From assembly GCA_937927335.1 (NCBI GenBank), contig CALBDU010000094.1, forward strand, positions 1 through 33,814: 33,814 nucleotides of DNA, written 5' to 3'. The DNA comes from an uncultured Clostridium sp. (GTDB taxonomy: Bacteria; Bacillota; Clostridia; Clostridiales; Clostridiaceae). Both the position numbers and the translations under genes were made by a program. Below are positions 13,960-23,308 of the stretch, piece by piece. The notes under the pieces are model-generated. The model was not told the origin of the DNA, did not search any database, and saw nothing but the letters and a program-made list of their open reading frames with translations. Position 1 is the first letter of the stretch. Each line of letters begins with the position of its first letter.

Positions 13960-15843
13960 TTACTGAACATAATCATAATAGGTTACCTTGATGCTGGTGC
14001 CTTTTTTCACATAGGTTCCAGCTGCAGGGCTTATGCTCTTAACCTTATTTTCAAGGTTTGGATCATGTGTAACAATAGGATCCTCTATAAGTATAAGACC
14101 TAAAGCATTAAGCTTTTTATCCGCAGTGAGAATTGATGAAATATTTGGTACAGTTACCATATCCTCTGAGGATATTAATACATAGTAGGTTACACTAATG
14201 GCAGTTCCTGTTTTAACCTTTTGTCCAGGATCTATATTTTGTGATTTAATTGTATCCTTCAAGGATGAATCTCCGGTATCAGCAGTATCCTTGCTTCCAA
14301 GCTTAAGGCCTATATTTGACAATATTGCGGATGCCTGGTCAAGGGTTTTGCCATGAAGATCAGGAACATCAACATAGGTTTCTGCAGGTCCTGTACTTAC
14401 AACAAGGTTTACCTTTGTATTTTTATCAGCTTCTGTATCTGGATCAGGTGTCTGGCTTATTACATTATCTTTAACGATGTTATCATCAGCAGCATAGGAT
14501 ACAGTTCCCACAGCGTAACCAGCCTTGGTTATAATATCCTTGGCTGTATTAAGGTCCATATTTTTAACATTTGGTACAGTCTGTGCAGAGGTACCTCCAC
14601 TGATGCTTACCCTTACATCGGATCCTGTTTTTACACTGGTTCCTTCGTCCGGATAACATTTTAATACAGTCCCTTCAGGTTTATCGCTCTTTTCCTTGCC
14701 TATAACTACAAATACAAGGTCTTCATCCTCCACCTTTTGCTTTGCTTCATCCTGGGAAAGACCGATAATTTTTGGCACGGTAGCCGTACCTGAATTTGCT
14801 GCAAATTTGTTATACGCAAAATATCCTGATACCAGGGCAACTACTGCCAGCAATATTACTATAGCAGGTATCAGTATTTTCTTTTTATTGTTGGGTTTGT
14901 TATTTGTACTTCTTTTAATTTCCCCGTTTTGCTTTTGATTATTCATAAGCTTGCTATTAACGGCATTTGTATCCATTACCCTTGTGGCATCCTCGTCGAA
15001 GTCATGAACAACTATATTGAGCTCTTTATTATCCTGAATCTTTTTTAGATCATTTACCATATCTGATACGTTTTGATATCTTTTTATAGGTTCTTTTTCT
15101 ATTGCCTTTAAAATTAATTTATTCAGGTTGTCAGAAATATGCTCATTAATTTCCTGCGGAGGTACCACAGGCTCCTGGATATGTTTCAATGCAACAGATA
15201 CAGGGCTTTCTGCATCATAGGGAACTCTGCCTGTTACCAGCTCATAAAGTACAATTCCAAGAGAATATATATCAGTTCTATTATCTACAACACTGCCTCT
15301 TGCCTGTTCTGGCGAAAAGTAATGTGCAGAGCCTAATACCTTGCTGGAATTAGTAATTGTTACTGAGGTAGAGGCTTTAGCTATACCAAAATCTGTTACT
15401 TTAACCACACCTTCACCAGTAACCAGGATGTTATGAGGTTTGATGTCCCTGTGAATTATATTGTTTCTATGTGCACACTCCAAGGCTTTACCTATCTGTA
15501 TGGCGATTTTTATTGCATCTCTGGTATTAAGCCTTCCCTCTTCGCGGATAATCTCCTTTAGGGTTTTTCCCTTAACATATTCCATTACAATATAATGAAT
15601 ATCACCCTGGGAGCCAACATCAAAAATATTTACAATGTTATTATCAGATAAACTTGCCACAGCCATTGCTTCTCTTTTGAATTTTTCCACAAATTCTGCA
15701 TCATTTGAATATTCCTTTTTTAATATTTTTACAGTAACATACCTGTTAAGCATATGACATTTAGCTTTGTATACTGTTGACATGCCCCCTTCTCCTATTT
15801 TTTCCAAGAGTTCATATCTATTACCTAGAACAGTCCCTATCAT
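13960..15843 (-). CDS. prkC: PASTA-domain Ser/Thr protein kinase PrkC
   Basis: PrkC is a membrane kinase that senses peptidoglycan fragments and phosphorylates translation, cell-wall and metabolic proteins. With the start at ATG 15843 (behind GGAGAGTGTAATT) it has 627 residues. The cytosolic kinase domain covers 10-270, with the glycine loop GEGGMSTV (17-24), K39, HRD (131-133) and DFG (151-153). A membrane segment lies at about 323-345. Four extracellular PASTA repeats follow, at roughly 355-420, 425-490, 495-560 and 565-627. An ATG at 15867 would add 8 residues but lacks an SD and lengthens the overlap with prpC. prpC overlaps its start by 23 bases, forming the classic phosphatase-kinase pair. 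Confidence 0.97.
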   Translation of the reverse strand: MIGTVLGNRYELLEKIGEGGMSTVYKAKCHMLNRYVTVKILKKEYSNDAEFVEKFKREAMAVASLSDNNIVNIFDVGSQGDIHYIVMEYVKGKTLKEIIREEGRLNTRDAIKIAIQIGKALECAHRNNIIHRDIKPHNILVTGEGVVKVTDFGIAKASTSVTITNSSKVLGSAHYFSPEQARGSVVDNRTDIYSLGIVLYELVTGRVPYDAESPVSVALKHIQEPVVPPQEINEHISDNLNKLILKAIEKEPIKRYQNVSDMVNDLKKIQDNKELNIVVHDFDEDATRVMDTNAVNSKLMNNQKQNGEIKRSTNNKPNNKKKILIPAIVILLAVVALVSGYFAYNKFAANSGTATVPKIIGLSQDEAKQKVEDEDLVFVVIGKEKSDKPEGTVLKCYPDEGTSVKTGSDVRVSISGGTSAQTVPNVKNMDLNTAKDIITKAGYAVGTVSYAADDNIVKDNVISQTPDPDTEADKNTKVNLVVSTGPAETYVDVPDLHGKTLDQASAILSNIGLKLGSKDTADTGDSSLKDTIKSQNIDPGQKVKTGTAISVTYYVLISSEDMVTVPNISSILTADKKLNALGLILIEDPIVTHDPNLENKVKSISPAAGTYVKKGTSIKVTYYDYVQ

Positions 15844-16564
15844 AATTACACTCTCCTTCAAAAACAATGACTGAAATATTATCTTTACCGCCTCTGGCTT
15901 TACTCAGCTCTATAAGTTCAAAGCAACTGTTGCTGTTATTCATAACAATTTGATATATTTCCTCTTCCTTAATCAGATTAGATAATCCATCCGTACACAT
16001 TATTACTTTTTGTATTCCAGTTAGATCCATTTTATATGTATCTATTTCAACATCGGTTTTAGTTCCTAAAGCCCTTGTAATAATATTTTTGTTAGGATGG
16101 CTGTAGCCTTCATCTTCCGTTATGCTGCCCTCATCTATAAGCTGCTGCACCAGAGAATGATCTTTCGTAACCTTTATGATCTTATTATCCCTAATTATAT
16201 AACATCTGCTGTCACCCACATTGGCAGTAACCATTTCACCACCTGCAATGAGACAGGCTGTTATGGTGGTGCCCATACCGGATAACTCTTCATTGCTTTT
16301 GGACAGTTTATATATTTTCAGATTGGAATCATTTATTGCAGCCCTTAGGTCTTCTTCTATACTGTCAATTTTCTGTAATGAATTTATGTATTTTATTGTA
16401 TTTTCAACTGCAAGCCTGCTGGCTACATCTCCAGCATTATGACCACCCATTCCGTCAGCTATAACATAAATTCTTTTATTGTCATCAGTATGGTATCCAA
16501 TATAATCTTCGTTAATTTTCCGGAAGTTTCCCACATCGGAAAGTAGTTCTACCAAATTACTCAC
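15821..16564 (-). CDS. prpC: PP2C-type Ser/Thr protein phosphatase PrpC/Stp
   Basis: This is the metal-dependent phosphatase partner of PrkC that reverses its phosphorylations. The 247-residue protein has the PP2C motifs NEDYIGYH, VIADGMGGHNAGDVAS (metal-binding Asp), GMGTTITACLI, ANVGDSRCYII, DHSLVQQL, MCTDGLSNL and the closing GGKDNISVIV. ATG 16564 follows GGAGTGAGTA and overlaps the end of rlmN by 8 bases. Confidence 0.97.
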   Translation of the reverse strand: MSNLVELLSDVGNFRKINEDYIGYHTDDNKRIYVIADGMGGHNAGDVASRLAVENTIKYINSLQKIDSIEEDLRAAINDSNLKIYKLSKSNEELSGMGTTITACLIAGGEMVTANVGDSRCYIIRDNKIIKVTKDHSLVQQLIDEGSITEDEGYSHPNKNIITRALGTKTDVEIDTYKMDLTGIQKVIMCTDGLSNLIKEEEIYQIVMNNSNSCFELIELSKARGGKDNISVIVFEGECNYDRDCSR

Positions 16565-17594
16565 TCCTTTGATTGTTTATATAACTCCTTCTCAACTGAC
16601 CGCAGGCTGCATTGATATCAGAACCCATTTCTTTCCTGACAGTAGTTTCTATGCCCTTTGACATTAATATATTACTGAATAAATGAATTTTTTCCCGAGA
16701 AGGTTTTATATAGTTGTTTTCTGTCACAGTATTGACGGGTATAAGATTTACATGGCAAAGCATACCCTTTAGCAATAATGCAAGTTCTGACGCATCATCA
16801 AGACTGTCATTTTTCCCTTCCACCAGAGCATACTCAAAAGTAACCCTTCTGCCTGTTTTGTCAATGTAGTATCTGCAGGCATTTATTAGCTGGCTGATGG
16901 AATATTTGTTTGCTATGGGCATCATTTCACGTCTTAATCTGTCATTTGGAGCATGAAGTGAAATAGCCAGGGTGATCTGGTACTCCATATCAGCAAGCTT
17001 TATTATTTCAGGAACCAGCCCACAGGTGGAAAGGGTGATGTGACGCTGTCCGATGTTTAACCCTGAAGGTGAATTCACAAGCTTTAAGAATCCGGTTACA
17101 TTTTCAAAATTGTCCAGGGGTTCACCGCTGCCCATTAAAACAATATTAGATATTTTGTTCCCGGAATCTTTTTCTACTGCAAGTATTTCTCCAAGCATCT
17201 CACCTTTTGTCATATTTCTCACCATGCCGTTTACTGTTGATGCACAGAAGGCACAGCCCATACGGCAGCCAAACTGGGTGGATATACATATTGAATAACC
17301 GTGCTTATAATGCATAAGAACCGCTTCAATTACATTACCATCACCATACTTCAAAAGATACTTGCAGGTGTAATTATCAGCAGATTTATATTTTTCCAGA
17401 ATATCCGGTACCCCGATAAAAAAGTATTCCGAAAGCTTATCCAAAAGTTTATCAGGAAGATTTTTCATGTCAGGGAATTCTGATACTCCTTTATTAATCC
17501 AGTCAAAAACCTGTTTAGCCCGGAATCCTTTTTCGTTATTTTCTTCCATCCATTTTTTTAAGTCATCAGCTTCCAAATCCAAGATATTTATCAA
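16557..17594 (-). CDS. rlmN: Dual-specificity RNA methyltransferase RlmN
   Basis: RlmN is a radical-SAM enzyme that methylates C2 of A2503 in 23S rRNA and A37 of some tRNAs. The cluster motif CRMGCAFC (Cys-x3-Cys-x2-Cys at about 110, 114, 117) is followed by SGEPLDNFENV, the TLSTCG segment and a C-terminal AACGQLR with the second catalytic Cys. The likely start is TTG at 17594, giving MINILDLEADDLKKWM, behind GTAGGTGATTAT and 8 bases after the rsmB stop. An in-frame ATG at 17627 would add 11 residues, lies inside rsmB and lacks a clear SD. With TTG the length is 345, typical of the family. Confidence 0.96.
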   Translation of the reverse strand: MINILDLEADDLKKWMEENNEKGFRAKQVFDWINKGVSEFPDMKNLPDKLLDKLSEYFFIGVPDILEKYKSADNYTCKYLLKYGDGNVIEAVLMHYKHGYSICISTQFGCRMGCAFCASTVNGMVRNMTKGEMLGEILAVEKDSGNKISNIVLMGSGEPLDNFENVTGFLKLVNSPSGLNIGQRHITLSTCGLVPEIIKLADMEYQITLAISLHAPNDRLRREMMPIANKYSISQLINACRYYIDKTGRRVTFEYALVEGKNDSLDDASELALLLKGMLCHVNLIPVNTVTENNYIKPSREKIHLFSNILMSKGIETTVRKEMGSDINAACGQLRRSYINNQRSE

Positions 17595-17602
17595 ATAATC
17601 AC

Positions 17603-18928
17603 CTACCTGCGTTTTTTCATTTTGCAAATAAAAAATCCATCCATATTTTCATTAGGCAAAATAGTTATAAAGCCTTCATTATGATAAATTACATTTTCAA
17701 ATTTACCACAGTAAATCGGATCTATTTCAAATTGCGGGTGGTTTTCTAAAAACCATTTAATATTTTCCTCATTTTCATTTTTATTTAATGTACAGGTGGA
17801 ATAAATGAGCTTTCCTCCTGCTTTTGTGTATTTAGCTGCATTTTTCATTATATTTCTTTGAATATCCTCCAGAGCTTTAGTGCTCATGATGTCTTTTGTC
17901 CACTTAATTTCCGGTTTCTTTCTTATTATTCCTATACCGGAGCATGGCACATCAATAAGCACCCTGTCACCGCTAAGAGAAAGCTTCTCAAGATATTTTG
18001 CTGCATCAAGCTTAGAGCAGGTAATATTTTTAATGCCCAGCCTTTTAACATTTTCGCCAATAAGAGAAAGCTTCTTTTCATGAATATCAAAGGCTGATAT
18101 TTTGCCTTTGTTGTTCATGATCTCTGCCATATGACAGGCCTTTCCACCAGGAGCGCTGCAAAGATCCAATACCTTCATATTTTCTGATAAGTCCATTACA
18201 GGTGCTACCAGCATTGCACTTTCATCCTGAACAGAAATGCAGCCTTCAATAAATAAGGGATTATTTTCAATATTGCTGCCTTTTTTAATAATAACAGCTT
18301 CAGGACATACCTGTCCCTCTTCCACGTCATATCCAAATTCCTGAAGCCTTTTAAAGGCCTCCTCGTAGCTCAGTTTTAAATTGTTTACCCTTACCGTAAC
18401 TGAAGGCCTCATGTTAAGGCCCTTCAGTATCTTTATGGTTTCCTCCATGGTATATTGTGAGCTAATAAGCTCCACAAGCCACTTTGGGTATGAATAGGTG
18501 AAGCACAATTTATCAACTAAATTTTTATCATCATAACATACAAGATCCTTATTCCTGAGATAATTGCGCAATACCCCATTAACAAGCCTTGAAGCTCCGG
18601 CAGATTTTTTCTTTGCCAGTTCCACAGCTTCATTTACCACAGCAAATTCAGGTATTTTGTCAAGGTATCTCAGCTGATATAACGAAATTCTTAATATATT
18701 CAATAAACCTGGGTCGATTTTTTTTATTCCGTTTTTTAATAGCTTTTCAAGAATACAATCCAAGGTATATTTATATTTTATGGTTCCATAAACTAGCTCT
18801 GTGACCAGAGCCCTGTCCTTTGTATCAAGGTCTGATTTATTCAAATGTTTTCCTAACGCGATGTTTGAATAGGCACCCTTGTCAAAAACATCGCAAAGCA
18901 CATCTATTGAAATTTTTCTTGCATTCAT
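17603..18928 (-). CDS. rsmB: 16S rRNA (cytosine967-C5)-methyltransferase RsmB
   Basis: RsmB methylates C967 in 16S rRNA. It has an N-terminal NusB-like RNA-binding domain (about 1-140) and a C-terminal SAM methyltransferase domain: LDLCSAPGGKACHMAE, DVPCSGIGIIRKKPE with the release Cys, and STCTLNKNENE with the nucleophile Cys. The family start MNARKISIDVL fits ATG 18928; an ATG 9 bases further upstream (18937) would add three residues and overlap yugP. About 441 residues. In the run fmt-yugP-rsmB-rlmN. Confidence 0.96.
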   Translation of the reverse strand: MNARKISIDVLCDVFDKGAYSNIALGKHLNKSDLDTKDRALVTELVYGTIKYKYTLDCILEKLLKNGIKKIDPGLLNILRISLYQLRYLDKIPEFAVVNEAVELAKKKSAGASRLVNGVLRNYLRNKDLVCYDDKNLVDKLCFTYSYPKWLVELISSQYTMEETIKILKGLNMRPSVTVRVNNLKLSYEEAFKRLQEFGYDVEEGQVCPEAVIIKKGSNIENNPLFIEGCISVQDESAMLVAPVMDLSENMKVLDLCSAPGGKACHMAEIMNNKGKISAFDIHEKKLSLIGENVKRLGIKNITCSKLDAAKYLEKLSLSGDRVLIDVPCSGIGIIRKKPEIKWTKDIMSTKALEDIQRNIMKNAAKYTKAGGKLIYSTCTLNKNENEENIKWFLENHPQFEIDPIYCGKFENVIYHNEGFITILPNENMDGFFICKMKKRR

Positions 18929-18929
18929 T

Positions 18930-19613
18930 TTAATCATCCCTGCTGTTGCTTAGAATAACTAGTCTTAATAACTGTGCCACAGCCATAAGAGTAGCTGCTA
19001 CATATGTCAATGCTGCAGCATCCAGAACTTTTTTTGCTCCGGATAATTCTTCACCATACAGAATGTTTTTTGCCCCTAGTACTGCTACAGCTCTTCTTGA
19101 AGCGTTAAATTCCACTGGAAGAGTAATGAGCTGAAATATAACTACAGTTGTGAATAGCAGTATTCCAAGGTGAAGAAGGCTGCTGATTCCAAAAATAAAA
19201 CCTGCAAAAAACAGTACCCAGGAAAGATTTGAGCCTAAGTTTACCACAGGTACTATTGAGTTTCTAATTACCAAGGGTGAATATCGTTCCTTATCCTGAA
19301 TTGCGTGTCCTGTCTCATGGGCTGCTACCCCTAGAGATGCTACTGAGGTACCGTAGAAAACATCTCTGGAAAGTCTCATAACCCTGGCTTTGGGGTCATA
19401 ATGATCTGAAAGCTTCCCTTCAGTAAGCTCCACAGGCACATCATATAAACCGTTGCTGTCAAGTAATATCCTTGCCACCTGAGAACCGCTGTAGCCATTG
19501 ACACTGTTTACCTTGGAGTATTTGTCAAAAGTGGATGATACTTTAAATTGTGCCCAGGCTGCTATAATCATTGCCGGAATTAAAATAATTATACTGCTGT
19601 CAAAATAAAACAC
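18930..19613 (-). CDS. YugP-family membrane zinc metallopeptidase
   Basis: A 227-residue integral membrane protein of the YugP family (neutral zinc metallopeptidase). HETGH in GVAAHETGHAIQDKERYSP is the zinc site. Hydrophobic segments lie at the N terminus (about 5-20), around 130-175 and near the C terminus (TYVAATLMAVAQLLRLVIL). The start is GTG at 19613 behind GGAGG with 9-base spacing. In clostridia the gene commonly sits between fmt and rsmB; in Bacillus it is elsewhere. The substrate is not known. Confidence 0.92.
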   Translation of the reverse strand: MFYFDSSIIILIPAMIIAAWAQFKVSSTFDKYSKVNSVNGYSGSQVARILLDSNGLYDVPVELTEGKLSDHYDPKARVMRLSRDVFYGTSVASLGVAAHETGHAIQDKERYSPLVIRNSIVPVVNLGSNLSWVLFFAGFIFGISSLLHLGILLFTTVVIFQLITLPVEFNASRRAVAVLGAKNILYGEELSGAKKVLDAAALTYVAATLMAVAQLLRLVILSNSRDD

Positions 19614-19633
19614 TGTTTTCTACCTCCAATCAA

Positions 19634-20563
19634 TTAACATAATACTGTATTTTCTTCAATTTCATGGCCTTTAATATATTCTTCCACAGACATAGGCTTT
19701 CCTCCCGGAAACTGAATGGTTTTTACAATTAAAACGCTGCCATTGCAGGCTACCTCCAGGCCACCTTTAAATACCTTTAAAATAGTACCTGGAATCTTAT
19801 CAGTTTTATTATCAGAAAGCCTGGAACTGTAAATTTTCATAACCTGCTCCTTATAATGGGTATATGCCACAGGCCATGGATTTAAGCCCCTGATCAGGTT
19901 ATGTATTTCCTGAGCCGGTTTATTCCAGCTTATTGCTGCCATTTCCTTGTTTAACATGGAAGCATAAATACCTTCATTTTGATCTTGTTTTATTCTTTTT
20001 ATATTGCCGGAAGCAACTCCTTTGATAGTTTCTGCCAGGAGCTCTGCTCCATTTTCCTTCAAAATATCATGTAGCTCCCCCGCTGTCATGTTTTCAGTTA
20101 TTACCACTTCAGATTTGAGAAGCATATCACCTGTATCCAGGCCGATATCCATAAACATGGTGGTATTGCCTGTGATTTTTTCACCATTAATAATGGCCCA
20201 GTTTATTGGAGCCGCTCCTCTGTATTTAGGAAGCAATGATGCATGAAGGTTTATGCATCCATATTTGGGTATATTCAGCACCTCTTTGGTGAGAATCTGT
20301 CCATATGCCACTACAATAATAAAATCAGGTTCCATTTCCTTTAACATTTTTATTAGTTCTGTATCATTTTTTAGTTTTTCAGGCTGAAAAACCGGTATTG
20401 AATATTTTATTGCGGCTTCTTTAACTTCTGACATAGCCAGCTTTTTCCCTCTGCCTTTTGGTTTGTCAGGCTGTGTGAAAACTGCTGCTATCTCAAATTC
20501 CTCTATTAATCTTTTAAGTGAAGGAACTGCAAATTCAGGTGTTCCCATAAACACAATTTTCAT
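19634..20563 (-). CDS. fmt: Methionyl-tRNA formyltransferase
   Basis: Fmt formylates initiator Met-tRNA with 10-formyl-tetrahydrofolate. At 309 residues it starts MKIVFMGTPEFAVPSL. It contains FTQPDKPKGRGKK, VVAYGQIL, INLHASLLPKYRGAAPINWA (catalytic Asn/His region) and MDIGLDTGDML. Its ATG shares a base with the def stop, so the two are translationally coupled. Confidence 0.98.
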   Translation of the reverse strand: MKIVFMGTPEFAVPSLKRLIEEFEIAAVFTQPDKPKGRGKKLAMSEVKEAAIKYSIPVFQPEKLKNDTELIKMLKEMEPDFIIVVAYGQILTKEVLNIPKYGCINLHASLLPKYRGAAPINWAIINGEKITGNTTMFMDIGLDTGDMLLKSEVVITENMTAGELHDILKENGAELLAETIKGVASGNIKRIKQDQNEGIYASMLNKEMAAISWNKPAQEIHNLIRGLNPWPVAYTHYKEQVMKIYSSRLSDNKTDKIPGTILKVFKGGLEVACNGSVLIVKTIQFPGGKPMSVEEYIKGHEIEENTVLC

Positions 20564-21021
20564 TAAGCATTACCTTCCTCTTCAGGAATTATCTTGTCTA
20601 TATAAAGTACACCGTCTAAATGATCCAGTTCATGGCATATAGCCCTTGCCAAAAATCCTTCTCCTGTTATCTCAATATCTTCGCCCTTTTCATTTTTAGC
20701 TGTTATGGTCACTCTTTCAGGCCTGTCAACCTTCCCCTGCTCATTAGGTACACTTAAACAGCCCTCATAATCAATACAGCTTCCTGAGAATTCCTTTATT
20801 TCCGGATTAACAAGCTTAATTGGCCCCTCTCCGATATCTATTACAACCAGTCTCTTTAATATACCTACCTGCGGAGCAGCTAAACCAACTCCTTCAGCAT
20901 GGTACATGGTTTCCAGCATATCATCCAGAATACAATGGATTCTGTCATTAATTTCTTCAACTTTTCTGCTTTTTTTTCTTAAAATTTCATCTCCGTTTAT
21001 TCTAATATTTCTTAATGCCAT
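20563..21021 (-). CDS. def: Peptide deformylase
   Basis: Def removes the formyl group from nascent proteins. From ATG 21021 it is 152 residues: MALRNIRINGDEILRKKS, then the three motifs GVGLAAPQVGI, EGCLSVP and HELDHLDG (metal ligands Cys, His, His; catalytic Glu). The chosen start is behind GGAGGTTAAC. A longer in-frame reading to 21072 would add 17 hydrophobic residues that do not belong to the family and overlap priA. Confidence 0.97.
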   Translation of the reverse strand: MALRNIRINGDEILRKKSRKVEEINDRIHCILDDMLETMYHAEGVGLAAPQVGILKRLVVIDIGEGPIKLVNPEIKEFSGSCIDYEGCLSVPNEQGKVDRPERVTITAKNEKGEDIEITGEGFLARAICHELDHLDGVLYIDKIIPEEEGNA

Positions 21022-21043
21022 GTTAACCTCCAAATATATAAAA

Positions 21044-23245
21044 TTAAAGCAAACTTGAAGGATTAATATCAATACTAATCCTTATACTATTATAAACATC
21101 TTTAGTCAAATCATAAATAGTTTTTCTAATACTGGTAGCAAAATCAGTGCTGATGTCTCCCTTAAACACTATCTGCCATCTGTATTGCTTTTTTATTTTT
21201 GATATAAGGCATGGATTAGGCCCTAACATATCAATTTTATCATAATTGTCAACTTTATTCTTTAAAATTACACCAATATTTTGTATACTTTTTATTAACA
21301 TTTCTTCATTTTCACTGCTCATATTGATGGAGAGCAGCTTGGAAAATGGCGGGTAATTCATAGAAGCTCTTATTTTTATCTCCTCGTTGTAAAAGCTTTC
21401 ATAATCATTTCCAACTGCGTATTTTATACTGTAGTTTTCAGGGCAGTAGGTCTGTACAACCACCTTGCCACTCTTTTTGCCTCTTCCTGCCCTTCCGGAT
21501 ACCTGGGTAATGAGCTGGAAGGTTCTTTCAGAAGCCCTGAAATCAGGTAAATTAAGGGATAAATCCGCTGCAATTATTCCAACTAGTGTTACGTTGCTGA
21601 AATCAAGTCCTTTGGCTATCATCTGTGTGCCTATCAGTATATCCGCTTCCATGTTTTTAAACTTACTATAGATCTTTTCGTGGGAATTTTTTTTTCTTGT
21701 GGTATCGTAATCCATTCTCAAGGTTATTGCTGAAGGAAAATGCTTCTTAATTTCTTCCTCAATTCTTTCGGTTCCGATACCAAAATATTTAACATATTTA
21801 CTGCCGCATTTTGGACATACTCTTTTAAAATGATGGGCCTTCCCGCAATAGTGGCATGTAAGCATATTATTTTCGCTGTGGTATGTAAGGGATATATCAC
21901 AGTTTTCACACTTAAAAACAAAGCCGCAGCTCCTGCAGGATACAAAGGTTGAAAAACCCCTGCGGTTAAGGAACAGGATAACCTGCTCCTTATTCAGCAG
22001 ACATTTTTCAATGCTCTGAAGGAGCTGGCCACTGAAGATAGATCGATTATTGCTTTTTAGCTCCTCTCTCATATCTACAATATTAAACTTAGGCATTTTT
22101 GCACCATCGGCTCTTTCATTTATGGTGTAAAGCTTTATTTGTCCCTTTACTGCCCTATGGTATGACTCCAGAGAGGGAGTGGCCGAGCCTAAAACTACCT
22201 TGCACCCTAAAAGTACGCTTTTTATTTCAGCAATTTCTCTTGCATCATATTTGGGATCACTGTCGGACTTGTATGAGCTTTCATGTTCTTCGTCCACTAC
22301 AATTAACCCAAGGTTGTTGAAAGGCAGGAATATTGCTGATCTGGCACCTATGGCGACCTTGACCCTTCCTTCCTTAACCCTCAACCATTCATCATATCTT
22401 TCACCCATGGAAAGCCTGCTGTGAAAAACGCTGACCTCCGAACCAAATCTACCTTTAAACCTTTCCACCATCTGAGGTGTTAATGATATTTCAGGCACAA
22501 GGATGATAGAGGATTTGTCGGATTTCATCATTCTGGCTGCCAGCTGCATATATATTTCTGTTTTACCGCTGCCAGTAACACCATGAATAAGAAACATATT
22601 TTCCTTTGAATGAAGTATTCCATCCACAATCTCTTCCTGCACCGGAGTAAGCCTTTTTTCATCATATGGGGAAAAAGTTCTTTTATTATATCTGCCAACT
22701 ACCTCTTCCTGCTGAACAAGAAACCCATGTTTTAATAGTGTGGAAATTGAAGATGGTGATAAGCCTTCATTAAGTGAAAGGCTGCTTTTATTAAAGGCTC
22801 CGTTATTTTGAGCTACTGTGCCATATATCCTAAGATAAGGTTCCTTGTTAAATTTACCATCTAATTTTTTTCCAGTATAGATGAGCATCTCCTTTTTTTC
22901 TTTCATACCTTTTGTAATTCCAGATGGAATTAGCACCTTTATGCCTTCCAGCCAGGTGCAGAGATACTTTTCCCTCATAATTCCAACCATTTCAAGGTCC
23001 TCTTTTGTGAACAAAGGAAAGTCATTTAGGAGATATTCGATATCCTTAACTCCAGATGGCTTTTCCTCTAAGCTGAATAACTGAACCACAAAGCCTTCTA
23101 CTTTTTTATTCCCTTTCCCAAAGGGTACCATAATTCTCGTGCCGATAAGAGCTTTGTCTATAAGGATATCAGGAATAGAATATGTAAATATCCTGTCCAG
23201 AGCAATTGAGGAACTGTTTATTATTACACCTGCAAAATTAAACAC
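21044..23245 (-). CDS. priA: Primosomal protein N' (replication restart helicase PriA)
   Basis: PriA reloads the replisome at stalled forks. The 733-residue protein has an N-terminal DNA-binding region, Walker A GVTGSGKTEIYMQ (about 221-233), DEEH, a paired zinc region of eight cysteines (CRSCGFVFKCENC, then CHYC and CPKC) and helicase motifs GTQMIAKGLDF and QVSGRAGRG. The start is GTG at 23245 behind GGGTGATTAT. A large hairpin separates it from coaBC. Confidence 0.97.
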   Translation of the reverse strand: MFNFAGVIINSSSIALDRIFTYSIPDILIDKALIGTRIMVPFGKGNKKVEGFVVQLFSLEEKPSGVKDIEYLLNDFPLFTKEDLEMVGIMREKYLCTWLEGIKVLIPSGITKGMKEKKEMLIYTGKKLDGKFNKEPYLRIYGTVAQNNGAFNKSSLSLNEGLSPSSISTLLKHGFLVQQEEVVGRYNKRTFSPYDEKRLTPVQEEIVDGILHSKENMFLIHGVTGSGKTEIYMQLAARMMKSDKSSIILVPEISLTPQMVERFKGRFGSEVSVFHSRLSMGERYDEWLRVKEGRVKVAIGARSAIFLPFNNLGLIVVDEEHESSYKSDSDPKYDAREIAEIKSVLLGCKVVLGSATPSLESYHRAVKGQIKLYTINERADGAKMPKFNIVDMREELKSNNRSIFSGQLLQSIEKCLLNKEQVILFLNRRGFSTFVSCRSCGFVFKCENCDISLTYHSENNMLTCHYCGKAHHFKRVCPKCGSKYVKYFGIGTERIEEEIKKHFPSAITLRMDYDTTRKKNSHEKIYSKFKNMEADILIGTQMIAKGLDFSNVTLVGIIAADLSLNLPDFRASERTFQLITQVSGRAGRGKKSGKVVVQTYCPENYSIKYAVGNDYESFYNEEIKIRASMNYPPFSKLLSINMSSENEEMLIKSIQNIGVILKNKVDNYDKIDMLGPNPCLISKIKKQYRWQIVFKGDISTDFATSIRKTIYDLTKDVYNSIRISIDINPSSLL

Positions 23246-23267
23246 ATAATCACCCTTTAAATTAAAT

Positions 23268-23303
23268 AAGAAGCTTTCCCTGCGGCTGCAAAGAAGGCTT
23301 CTT
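23268..23303 (-). terminator. Large hairpin between coaBC and priA (partial terminator or processing site)
   Basis: On the minus strand AAGAAGC-C-TTCTTTGC pairs with GCAGGGAA-A-GCTTCTT: 7 bp, one mismatch, 8 bp with two G-U pairs, and a 4-base loop. Only a weak T-rich tail (ATTTAATTT) follows, so it may attenuate rather than end transcription before priA. Confidence 0.6.
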
Positions 23304-23308
23304 CATTT

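Noticed and set aside
13960..15867. Repeats in the C-terminal half of prkC as a DNA repeat array
   Set aside because: They are diverged PASTA protein repeats, not nucleotide repeats.
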